A stretch of 64,000 nt of DNA from the NCBI GenBank assembly GCA_019426215.1, contig CM033405.1, forward strand, positions 6,921,001 to 6,985,000, in the 5' to 3' direction. Made by a program: the position numbers and the translations under genes. Origin of the DNA: Buddleja alternifolia. Its lineage: Eukaryota; Streptophyta; Magnoliopsida; Lamiales; Scrophulariaceae. The notes below the pieces were generated by a model. That model ran no database searches and was not told where the DNA came from. It worked only from the letters and a program-made list of their open reading frames with translations. Of the stretch, positions 35,380-45,323 are shown one piece after another; positions within the stretch are counted from its first letter, which is position 1, and each line of letters starts with the position of its first letter.

Positions 35380-35863
35380 TGTGTAAGTGAGCGGGGAACC
35401 AAAACTGAAATTATTCGTTAAATTTACTAAACTCCGAATAAACAATATCTTACCAGCATCCTCAGGAGCAGAAGTGTCAACTTCAGGCTTACTAAACTCC
35501 ATTTCCAGCTCTATCCAAACATCTTTGGCAGTGTCCGAGTCCACCACAATGGACATCACCTCTTCTGTAAGTGAACATAATCCATGCCTTTACAAGCCGA
35601 TCTCTTCTTCTCCACATTGCATATTCAAGATTAATTTTGTGTTCTTCGTCTGCTAATTCCTTGTCGCCCGTTTCATCAAACTCACGAGTAGTATTCTTCG
35701 AACTCTCATCCAACGCTTGTGTAATGAAATTACGTAATGGTTGCAGGGCTTTGCCATCAATGAATCCAAGTAAATCCTGACTCTCCATAAGGCAAATCAT
35801 TTGATCTTTCCAAAGATTGTAGTTGTTTGTTTTAATTTCTTGTTGCCTTAAAGCTTGATGCAT
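35380..35863 (-). pseudogene. Copia gag-like fragment
   Basis: MHQALRQQEIKTNNYNLWKDQMICLM, then LLGFIDGKALQP, EYAMWRRRDRLVKAWIM and, after a frameshift near 35565, MSIVVDSDTAKDVWIELE. This is the N-terminal gag pattern of plant Copia elements (YxxWxxQMxxLL...LLGFxDG...WxRxDxLVxxWI...A...VWxxLE). It stops near 35400; no zinc knuckle, pol or LTRs are seen. It could be a gag remnant or a captured host copy; the frameshift argues against a working protein. Confidence 0.7.
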
Positions 35864-35961
35864 TGAATGTTGCCCACAGAAATCGTTGATAGAGATTGGT
35901 TTTGTACATTTAAGGGGATTGAGGAAGCCATTGATGTAATTAAGATGTTACTAAGATTAAT

Positions 35962-36545
35962 GTTAACTACAATTTCTCGAGGAAATATCATATAAATAGA
36001 GTGGAAAAACTAAAAGACAATTTTGTTTGCTTGGTGTGATTTAATCTGATTATATTCTGTGGAATGAATTGGAAATCAAGTAAAGTATGTAGAACAATAA
36101 TATCAAGTGAGAAAGAATCATGTTACTAGGCAACTAAAATAATCTAATGTTTCTAGGTTTAATGTTAACTACAATTTCTCGAAGAAGTATATAAATAGAG
36201 TGGAGAAACTAAAAGACAATTTTGTTTGCTTGTATGATTTAGTCTGAATATATTCTGTGGAATGAATTGGAAATCAAGTAAAGTATGTAGAATAATAATA
36301 TCAAGTGAGAAAGAATCATGTTACTAGGCAGCTAAAATAATCTAAGATGTTTCTAGGTTTAATGTTAACTACAATTTCTCGAGGAAGTATATAAATAGAG
36401 TGGAGAAACTAAATGACAATTTTGTTTGCTTGTATGATTTAGTTTGAATATATTCTGTGGAATGAACCAGAAATCAAGTAAAGTACGTAGAATCATAATA
36501 TCAAGTGAAAGATAATCATGTTTCTAGGCAGCAAAAATAATCTAA
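35962..36545 (+). repeat. Three tandem copies of a 200 bp unit
   Basis: Units start GTTAACTACAATTTCTCGA at 35962, 36164 and 36364. Each holds TATAAATAGAGTGG, a strong TATA-box match in plus sense, and a shared ATTCTGTGGAATGAA block. They lie just upstream (minus sense) of the gag fragment. Confidence 0.85.
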
Positions 36546-37247
36546 GAGCTAGCTGAAAAGCCACATATGAAAAACAGGTAAAAGGGATATTACCCCTGTG
36601 ATGGAAAAGGGGCAACATTGCCCCATTATTATAAAAATAAGTTGATTATCCCTTATGTTTTGCAAAATTAGGCAAATACACACACCCTTATTAAAATGGC
36701 AAATAGGCCCTTATGCATATATCAATGAATTTTGAATGATTTGTTTTATAAAATCACCAAACTTTATTTTATCGTTTTTAATGATTTATGACAATAGTTA
36801 AAATATAAAACAATTGAGTCGAAATAAACTATTATGATATTCAATATGCTTATGGTGTATAATGGATATTTGAAATATTTCTTTACCATTTTTAAGTATT
36901 TGCATGTCATATAAGATAAAAAAATCTAAATTAAAAATATATTTACACTATTTTGGGTAAAACAATGAAAATATTAACAAAGAAATTTATTTCAATATAA
37001 CAATTAAACTTTAATATAACAATCAAACTTTAATAATATAAATATTTAATATTTATTCTTACACATTTTTTGGGGTGCGATTACGGTCTTTTTTTCTTAT
37101 AAATTTGTTTTGTACCTAAAATTCACACAAACCATAGTACAGAAAAGGAAAGCAATCATTATTTAAAATAATATAACAAAATTATGCAAATCACAGCTAA
37201 ATTAACATAGTACTAACCCTATTTATTAAATATAACTTTAGGCATAT
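36546..37247. other. Non-coding AT-rich stretch
   Basis: No gene seen. It may be the 3' region of the hAT element whose transposase tail follows, but I could not find its far TIR or a GTTCCCCT duplication. Confidence 0.5.
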
Positions 37248-37545
37248 TCAAAATTGTGCTCAACGTTTCTTCATTACACGGAACTCGTCAACAATTGAGT
37301 CGATATTGAAAGTTTGAGCAATTTTCTTTTTAATGTAAACTAGTAATGAACTACTCCAATTCCATCTTATTACACAATCTTGTCTCGAAAATTTTCATAT
37401 TTGAAAACGCTTGCTCTGTAGTTGCATTAGACACAGTAAGAGTCAAAATAAGTCGAATTAGTTTCTCTAGCAGATAGTAATTTATTGTTCGCCCTATATT
37501 TGACAATACTTGGCCAAATGCCACCAAAATATCAAACACTACACA
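37248..37545 (-). pseudogene. hAT transposase C-terminal dimerisation domain
   Basis: Reads YYLLEKLIRLILTLTVSN then ATTEQAFSNMKIFETRLCNK and MELE; after a stop and a one-base frame change it continues SLLVYIKKKIAQTFNIDSIV and DEFRVMKKR-stop-AQF. This is the hAT dimerisation motif of plant TTF-type/zinc-finger hAT transposases (LxLPVSTATxERxFSAMKxxKTRLRNKM). The N-terminal zinc finger and catalytic region are absent; the satellite begins at about 37540, where they would be. At least one frameshift and two stops make it non-functional. Confidence 0.85.
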
Positions 37546-37997
37546 CATTTTCACACACTACACATATTTTCACATATTTTACACACACTACACACATTTT
37601 CACACACTACATGTATTTTCACATATTTTACACACACTACACACATTTTCACACACTACACATATTTTCACAAACACTATACACATTTTACGCACACTAT
37701 ACATATTTTCACATATTTTACACACACTACACATATTTTCACATACACTACACACATTTTCACACACTACATATATTTTCACACATTTTACACACACTAT
37801 ACATATTTTCACACACACTACACACATTTTACACACACTACACATACTTTCACACCTACATCACATATTTTACACAAACTTTACACACACTACACATATT
37901 TTCACAAGCATATCATATATTTTACACACACTACTCATGTTTTACACACACTATACATATTTTCACACACTACACACATTTTCACACACTATACACA
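37540..37997 (+). repeat. Satellite, short arm of hAT copy 2
   Basis: TTTTCACACACTACACA-type units, about 460 bp, against 1.85 kb for the equivalent arm in copy 1. Confidence 0.9.
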
Positions 37998-38002
37998 TTT
38001 GT

Positions 38003-39775
38003 GTCGTGTGTGTGAAAATGTGCGTAGTGTGTGAAAATGTATGAAGTGTGTAGAATGTGTGAAAATATGTGTAGTGTGTGAAAATGTGTGTAGTGTGTGT
38101 AAATGTGTGTAGTCTGTGAAAATGTGTGGTGTGTGAAATTATGTGTGTAGTGTGTGAAAATATGTGTAGTCTGTGAAAATGTGTGTAGTGTATGAAAATA
38201 TATGTAGTGTGTGAAAAAGTGTGTAGTGTGTGCAAAATATGTGATGTGTGTGAAAATATGTGTAAAATGTGTAGTGTGTGAAAATGTATGAAGTGTGTAA
38301 AATGTGTGTAGTGTGTGAAAATATGTGTAGTGTGTGTAAATGTGTGTAGTGTGTGAAAATGTGTAGTGTGTGAAAATGTGTGTAGTGTGTGAGATTATGT
38401 TTGTAGTGTGTCAAAATATGTGTAGTGTGTCAAAATGTGTAGTGTGTGAAAATATGTGTAGTGTGTCAAATTGTGTAGTGTGTGTGAAATATGTGATGTG
38501 CGTCAAAATGTGTGTAAAATATGTATAGTGTGTGAAAATGTGTGTAGTGTGTGTAAAATATGTGTCGTGTGTGAAAATGTGTGTAGTGTGTGTAAAATAT
38601 ATGTTGTGTGTGAAAATGTGTGTAGTGTGTGTAAAATGTATGATGGGTGTGTAGTGTGTGTAAAGTATGTGTAGTGTGTGAAAATATGTGTAGTGTATAT
38701 AAAAAGTGTAGTGTATGTAAAGAGGTGCAATGTGTGTGAAAATATGTGTAGTGTGTGTAAAAAGTGTGCATAGTGTGTCAAAAATGTGCATTGTGTGTGA
38801 AAAAGTGTGTAGTGTGTGTAAAAGTGTATAGTGTGCGTAAAAAGTGTGTAGTATGTGCGAAAAATGTGTAGTGTGTAAAAAGAGTGTAGTGTGTGTAAAA
38901 AGTGTGGATTGTGTGTGAAAATATGTGTAGTGTGTGTAAAAAGTGTGTAGTGTGTGTATAAAGTGTGCATTGTGTGTGAAAAAGTGTGTAGTGTGTGTAA
39001 AAAGTGTGCATTGTGTGTGAAAATGTATGTAGTGTGTGTAAAAAGTGTGCATTGTGTATGAAAATATGTGTAGTGTGTATAAAAAGTGTGTAGTGTGTGT
39101 AAAAAATACGCATTGTGTGTGAAAATGTGTGTAGTGTGTGTAAAGAGTTTGTAGTGTGTGCAAAAAATGTGCATTGTGTGTGAAAAAGTGTGTAATGTGT
39201 GTAAAAAGTGTGCATTGTGTGTGAAAAGTGTGTAGTGTGTGTAAAAAGTATGGATTGTGTGTGAAAATATGTGTAGTGTGTATAAAGTGTGCATTGTGTG
39301 TGAAAAAGTGTGTAGTGTGTGTAAAAAGTGTGCATTGTGTGTGAAAATATATGTAGTGTGTGTAAAAAGTGTGCATTGTGTGTGAAAATATGTGTAGTGT
39401 GTGTAAAAATTATGCATTGTGTGTGAAAATATGTGTAGTGTGTGTAAAAAATATGCATTGCGTGTGAAAAAGTGTGTAAAAAGTGTGCATTGTGTGTGAA
39501 AATGTGTGTAGTGTGTGTAAAAGTGTGTTGTGTGTGTAAATGTGTGTAAACAATATGCAGTGTGTGTAAAAGTGTGTTGTGTGTAAAAATGTGTAAAAAA
39601 TATTCAGTGTGTGTAAAAGTCTGTCGTGTGTGTGTAAAAGTGTGTTGTGTATATGTAAATGTGTGTAGTGTGTGTAAAAAGTGTATAGTGTGTGTAAAAT
39701 ATATGTTGTGTGTGTAAAAGTGTATTTTGTGTGTAAAAGTATGTTGTGTATGTGTAAATATGCCTAGTGTGTGTA
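38003..39775 (-). repeat. Satellite, long arm of hAT copy 2
   Basis: About 1.77 kb of GTGTGTGTAAAAAGTGTG-type units with the higher-order marker GGATTGTGTGTG at 38906 and 39252. It corresponds to 3410-5171 reversed. Confidence 0.9.
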
Positions 39776-39974
39776 AAAAGAGTGTTTGGCTATACTTGTT
39801 TAAAATATCTTCTAATCCAATTTTAGGTCTATGTTGGGTCCTAACTGGGTCCTCATTGAGTCTACTTTGAGTCCTTGTTGGGTCCATTATGAGTCTAGCT
39901 TTCATACAATATTTTCTGCATAGGACCCAGTTGGACCCGACCCAAACCCGACCCGATCCACCCAATTGCCACCT

Positions 39975-41306
39975 CTAGTTCCCCTGTTCCTCATAAGAAG
40001 AGAAATGGGCAAATCGAGATGCAATTCGCCTGGCTATATTTTGATAGCGATCCCTGGAAATTCTTCTTGCATCTTCCGCATTCTCATCAGTCTCTCTCAC
40101 TTGAACTTCGTCCCGCAGCCCTGCATTTTCTGCTGAGTGGATTGTACCTGAAACACTATTTCCATTTATATTTTCTCTTTGAAGTTCAGCTGCAGTAACT
40201 CCATTAGAGGAAGAATTATTCTCTTCGAGTTTCATTTTCCCTTTCTCTTCTTTGCTCAATCTCCCTCTAGTCTTCGTACCAGCTTCAATTGTGATGGTAC
40301 CTTTATCTATAACTACCTCTTTTGAATCTACGCTTTTTGGTAACTTGATAGCATCAGGCTTTAAATCACCAAGTGACATCCCTACACCGTCATCAAGTTC
40401 GAAATTCACCGAAACAGAACTACTCAGCAGCACATCTCCAGAACCAACTTTACCTTTTCCTTTCTCTCCTCTAGTAAGTCTCCTCTCCTTCCAACCACCA
40501 TTTTCATCTTTTTCCATGCTTGCCGCCAACCTAGACTTCACAAGAACATCACCACTCAGAACTGTACAACTTTCTTTACTGTTCTCACTCTTTTCCAACA
40601 AATTACCAGCATGACCTTTATCATCATTCATTTCTCTCTTAACAACTCTCTTCCCTGACCTCAAGTTCAAGAACTCTTTTTCCACAATATCCTTTCCACA
40701 TGACTCCAAATCCAATGATTTAAACTCCATACTAAATTTCTTCTTCCCTTTTCCATTATTCACAGTCTCAAGCCCCAAATTTTCACTATCATTACGCAAT
40801 CCTGAGTTGGCTAGACTCCCGCCATCCTTGACTTCCTCACTATCCATAACAAATTCAGTGATAACTCCATCGCCCAAATTATGTGAAAGTCGAGCAACTG
40901 CACTCGTGTTAGGAACCACACTCGACTTCTCAAGCCCCAACTTGAAATCCAAACCCCGTATTTCCGAATTCCTCCTTACATCAAATTCACCATTACAAGA
41001 ACTCCCCTCAACCTTCTTTCTTTTCCTAGTTACAACCTCAATGTTTTCCGAGTACTCACTTATACGCACGGTTCCACATTCGAAAACCATAGTAGAGTCA
41101 CCCCCAGACCCCAACCCAATCTTCGGTTGCCCAGAATCGTTAACGGGGGAACTCGAACTAGGGGTAGTACAGTTTGATGCTTGATTCAAAAATTCAAGGT
41201 TTTTGGCCGGAGTCACTGGTTCAACAACCACACCTTCCATATCTATAGGTTGTAAAGTCTTAGAAGTGAGAGTTGATCGAACCTCCCGGAACATCAATAC
41301 TGTCAT
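39975..41306 (-). pseudogene. First exon of a RAD7-like LRR protein, truncated by a hAT element
   Basis: A 443-codon open frame from ATG 41306 (MTVLMFREVRS; upstream in-frame ATGs to 41357 exist but MTVL fits the family). Features: an N-terminal PVTPAKNLEFLN stretch, a basic LRSGKRVVKRE segment, two RLxREEKGKGK-type basic motifs, and RDRYQNIARRIASRFAHF at the end. From memory this is the N-terminal layout of plant RAD7/rhp7-like RNI-superfamily proteins, which continue into an EDWPGPFSTAMKI segment and leucine-rich repeats and are linked to nucleotide-excision repair. None of that follows here: the frame ends at TAG 39977-39975, the first three bases of the hAT TIR. No LRR exons are seen to the left. 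Composition and clean frame suggest recent loss. Confidence 0.65.
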
Positions 41307-41600
41307 TATAACGCGAGCAATTGATCCTAATCTGATCTGGTGCATGCTCATCCGCAAATTTGATGAATTCTTTCACCCCTTTCTCATATTGCTCCGACAT
41401 ACGATCAGCTGAAATTCAACTTCGATCCATCTCGATTCTGATTTATATTTTTTTTTTCCTAATTCAAATTTCTCATGTAAGACGGCTCTTGTCAAAACAC
41501 TATAAAAGTTTTTAAATTATTTGAAAATTAAACTAACATTAATTACTACTTAGATAATTTAAATTATTATCCTTTCTTAAATAATTTTATTAACATTAGT
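41307..41600 (-). promoter_or_regulatory. Presumed 5' UTR and promoter side of the RAD7-like exon
   Basis: Non-coding, directly upstream of the start. A poly-T run lies at 41446-41457. No clear TATA box at a fixed distance. Confidence 0.3.
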
Positions 41601-41611
41601 TGAGTTGAATT

Positions 41612-41880
41612 AATTAAAAATTCAGCAGAGTAACGACTCAAAAATTTCTACCAAGTTGTCGACTTAATCTTCCCCTAACCTTGCAACCAACAAAACTCAG
41701 ATATTTCAACCACAACAAACGCAAACAAATATATATATATATATATATATACAGTAAAACAAATAATAATGTCCATTATTCTAGAAAAAATTCGGCAGAG
41801 TAATGACGTAAAAATTTCTACCAAGTTCTCTACTTAATCTTCCCCTAAGATTGCAACCAACAAAACCAATCGAACTTCAC
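41612..41880. repeat. Duplicated 75 bp segment around a (TA)n run
   Basis: CAGCAGAGTAACGACT... at about 41621 and CGGCAGAGTAATGACG... at about 41791 share ATTTCTACCAAGTT, ACTTAATCTTCCCCTAA and TTGCAACCAACAAAAC. A (TA)n run lies at 41730-41751. Confidence 0.8.
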
Positions 41881-41939
41881 AAAACCATGAATACATTAAA
41901 CGATGTCAACAAAACAATACGAAAATCCAATCATGATAC

Positions 41940-42165
41940 CAACATAACCAATTAATTAACACTAATCAACTATAACCAAAACCCACATTATATAATAAAA
42001 ACCCATTAAATCAACATAACTAATTATTCAAACACTAACATAACCAATTAATTAACATAATCAACTATAACAAAAACCCACATTATATAACAAAAACCCA
42101 TTAAACCCACATAACCAATTAACATAATCAACTATAACAAAAACCCACATTATATAATTCACAAA
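41940..42165. repeat. Tandem repeat of about 80 bp, three units
   Basis: Units contain AACATAATCAACTATAAC, AAAACCCACATTATATAA and AACCCATTAAA. Low complexity, non-coding. Confidence 0.7.
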
Positions 42166-42221
42166 AAATATAAACATATATATATATATATGTGTGTGTA
42201 TACCTAGAGTTTAGGGTTTAG

Positions 42222-42400
42222 AGGAGAGAAGGTGGTGGTGGTGGTGGTGGTGGAGGCAGCGGTGGTGGTTGGTGGTGGTGGAGTCAAGAGAGAGAGAGAG
42301 TAGAGAGCGAGAGAGAGACGAAAATGGGAGGCATGGTGGCGGCGGTGGCGGTGGTTGGTGTTGGTGGAGTAAAGAGAGAGTATAGAGAGAGAATAGAGAG
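42222..42400. repeat. GGT-rich and GA-rich low-complexity tract, imperfect duplicate
   Basis: GGTGGTGG runs followed by GAGAGAGAG runs occur twice (42234-42318 and 42337-42402). A minus-strand proline/serine-rich open frame here is a composition effect. Confidence 0.75.
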
Positions 42401-42429
42401 AGATGAGTTTGGGGGGGCATCGGGGGGAA

Positions 42430-42711
42430 ATTGGCCCTATTTTTTATTTATTTGGGTGAACCGCCTATTACATCGGTTCATAGCCTAACCGATGTAATAG
42501 GCAGTACCTCTTACACCGGTACACCTTCGAACCGCTGTAATAGGGTGTGACCTATTACTGCGGTTCGATTCCGAATCGCTGTAATAGACTCCCCCGACAA
42601 CCCTATTACAGCAGTTCACCCATGAACCCCTGTAATAGGCCCCTCCGTTCAGCGGTTTTCCAAAAACCGCTGTAATAGGTGCGTTGTAATAAGCCATTTT
42701 TGTAGTAGTGT
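42430..42711. mobile_element. CACTA-like element end with subterminal repeats
   Basis: Ends TTTTTGTAGTAGTG (reversed CACTACTACAAAAA). The 13-mer CCGCTGTAATAGG or its complement occurs about eight times in both orientations with small changes. This is the layout of CACTA termini. Only this end is clear; the other was not found. Confidence 0.65.
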
Positions 42712-43929
42712 TGGGTATCATACCACTTATTGTTTCAACTGTTATTGTGAACATGAATTTTATTTTTACTCATGATTTCAACGATCTTTAAATGAAACTT
42801 AATCAATTTCATATCATAATTTATCATTTTGGGTCTAAAACTATGTCAAGCACCTTTCACACGAACAATAGTGCTCACTAAGCATTTGCTTATATATTTC
42901 ACTTCCTTCCTTCCAGTTAGAAGTGAGTTGAGCAGTTAGACTGACCCGGACGATCGTGAGTATATATATAGACAATCCTAGAGGTGAATATTGTAGATTA
43001 AGTTATGGATAGTAAGTTTACACAATTTTCTAGTTGAATTTGACAATTGTAATGATAGACTCACGCTTTCAGGTTGGGCTCCTTTGGGACTTAATTTGGG
43101 GGGCTGACACCCCTCTCTGCCACGCCCCAATAAACCACCTGCAACCACATAACATTCAGCCATCCCTTCTCCTCTTTCTCTCAGAGATCGCTCCGTGTGT
43201 CTGTGGTTTGTTCAAAATATGTGCTTGTGTGTGTGTGTTGTGCTGCTTCAAGTCGGGCGGGGAGGAGAGGTGAAGGGACGACTGCGGAGGGAGATCAGAG
43301 GCAGGACTAACCAAGGAAGGGATTGTGCGTGGGGTGAGGGAAATTTGCACTTTTTTAAATTTAAAAGTGCATTTTGATCTTCCCTAGATCAAATTTGCAC
43401 ATAATATTCAAATTATTTAAATTTAAAGGTGCATTTTTCAAATTATTTTACAAAAGTCTTAAAATTTGCACTTTTTTAAATTTATCGTAGAGTCTAAATA
43501 TTAAATTATTCTATTTTTTCTATGAAATATGATTAATTAAAATTTAAACTTATTTTAAAATATATGATCTTTCATATTTTTGAATTATTTTAGAAATTCT
43601 TTTGCTTTTTTGAATTTTTATATATATTTTTTTTGGGTAAAACTTTGAGCATTTATTTAAAATATTAAACTATTCTATTTTTCTATTAAAATATAATTTT
43701 ATTAAATTAACAAACTAATTCAAATATATGCATTTGTTTAATGTTTTCTGATTTCTAGACATTTGTTTATATTTTTTATTTTTTATAACAATTTAATATT
43801 TATCTAAATATGAAATTATTCTGTGTTTTCCAATAGACCATAATTCATTCTAATTCTAAAATTCATTTGAAATATATGATTTTATTTTTTTGGACATTTT
43901 AAGATTTTACATATTTAGATACTTTTAAT
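42712..43929. other. Non-coding, AT-rich from 43360
   Basis: A GC-richer patch at 43060-43340 has short open frames on both strands but no recognisable domain. The repeated phrase TTTGCACTTTTTTAAATTTA occurs near 43346 and 43462. Confidence 0.45.
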
Positions 43930-43942
43930 AAATGCAAAGTTT
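43930..43942. repeat. LINE 2 target-site duplication, 5' copy
   Basis: AAATGCAAAGTTT, identical to 48725-48737. Confidence 0.85.
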
Positions 43943-43969
43943 AACAGAATTTGGAGTATTGCTCTGGGC

Positions 43970-43991
43970 GCACGTTAGCGTACTAACGTGC
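43970..43991. other. 9 bp-stem hairpin at the LINE 2 5' end
   Basis: GCACGTTAG-CGTA-CTAACGTGC, a perfect stem with a 4 nt loop, 28 bp after the element start and 15 bp before the ORF1 ATG. Confidence 0.8.
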
Positions 43992-44006
43992 ACCGCAATT
44001 CTTCCA

Positions 44007-45323
44007 ATGGCGAAACGCAGAGGAAAACGCGCTACCACCATCACAGCGAGTCCGGAGACCACACAGCCGGAGATTCTGAACACACCGCCGTCGATTCAGG
44101 CGGATTGTCCGACGAGATCATCCAAAGGAAAAGCGGGGAGGCCGCACGCAGTGGATGAAGAACAACTAGGGTTTGACATAGAGGAAAATTTGGGGGATTC
44201 AGCTACTGTAACTATTATCGATGTGGAGAAGGTGAACCCAGCTATGGAACTGAACAAGGAGCCACTAGAGACGAGGAAAGCTAAACCATGGCGTGAGTTA
44301 TTTGCTGAAAACAGAGTGAGCAATAATGGCATGGCTTTGAAGAAAGTTGAATGTGAAGGGGAGGAAATCTGTCTTACTCGGGAAGATACGGAACCTGAGC
44401 TCAACTATTGGAAGTATTCTCTAATGGCATACATACTGGGGCAGGAGGTTCCGACAACGGTGATGACCAATTTCCTAAAGGTGAGATGGAGCGGGATTGT
44501 GCAGCCAAGGGTACTCAAACATGGCAGGAAGTTTATACTCAGATTTGATATGGAAGAGGAAGTGACTGCTGCAATGGAGCAAGGTATTCAATTCTTTTAT
44601 TCGAAACCATTGCTTGTGCAACGATGGGTAGAAGGGAAAGAGTAGGAAGATGATATAACAACTATTCCTATCTGGATTCAGTTGCCACAGCTACCACTAG
44701 GATTATGGGGTGCTAATATTCTAAGTAAAATTGCCAGCAAAGTGGGGGAGCCTATGTATACTGATGAACTCACGGCTAAGAAGCTTAAACTGGAGTTTTC
44801 TAGGATTTTAGTAAATGTGGAAGTCAATAAAGAGCTGCCGAAAGAGGTAATCATACGAAATAGTGTGGATGGCAAAGTCTTGAAACAAGAAGTGAAGTAT
44901 GAGTGGCAACCTCTCCATTGTAAGAGGTGTTCAAAATGGGGACATAGAGAGGCAAATTGTAAGAAACCATATACCCAACAGTGGCAAGTTAAAAAGGGAG
45001 TACAGCAAACTCAACAAAAGGCACCTGAGATAGTTAGGGAGGATGATAACGTAGTAGCAGAGTCTCATCAAGACTTGGACATGGGCACTTCCAACACAGA
45101 GGTTAACACAACACAACAACATAACACAAAAGGGAAGGGCCTTGTACCGGAGTGGCAGGCGGTAAGAAGTTCACGAGTGAAGAAGGGTAGTGGATGGGTA
45201 GAAAAGGCTTCAAATGTTGATGTCCAACATGCCTTGTCCAATCTATTCCAAATCCTTAGTCAAGTGGATAGTGGTGGGGGGGAAGGGGGTGGAGCCGGAT
45301 TCATTGATCCCCTTGATATATGA
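44007..45323 (+). pseudogene. LINE 2 ORF1 protein (DUF4283, zinc knuckle), one stop
   Basis: Start chosen at ATG 44007 (MAKRRGKRATT, basic) rather than an upstream in-frame ATG inside the target duplication. Pro/Thr-rich N-terminus, then DUF4283 (YWKYSLMAYILG, KVRWSG, GRKFILRFDMEEEV, LVQRWVEG), an in-frame TAG at 44643, then TTIPIWIQLPQLPLGLWG and the knuckle CKRCSKWGHREANC (CX2CX4HX4C). It ends at 45323, overlapping ORF2 by 4 bp (ATGA), a classic coupled arrangement. One nonsense codon, no frameshift. Confidence 0.85.

Larger units (their letters stand above)
37248..39977 (-). mobile_element. Second satellite-bearing hAT element, with transposase tail; far end not found
   Basis: On the minus strand it begins at 39977 with TAGAGGTGGCAATTGGGT and runs through about 200 bp nearly matching 3192-3410, including GGACCCAA motifs. 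It then carries a satellite arm of 1.77 kb, a strand switch near 38000, a shorter opposite arm of 0.46 kb, and the C-terminal part of a hAT transposase. Length of the left arm and position of the switch match copy 1. The second TIR was not found, so the 37248 limit is only the end of recognisable coding. The host sequence next to the TIR is the RAD7-like exon. Confidence 0.75.

Noticed and set aside
36546..37247. Far TIR of hAT copy 2
   Set aside because: I looked for TAGGAGTGGCAATT and for the GTTCCCCT duplication and saw neither; AAAATGGCAAATAGG at 36694 is too poor a match.
42211..42420. Proline/serine-rich minus-strand open frame
   Set aside because: It follows entirely from GGT and GA low-complexity runs.
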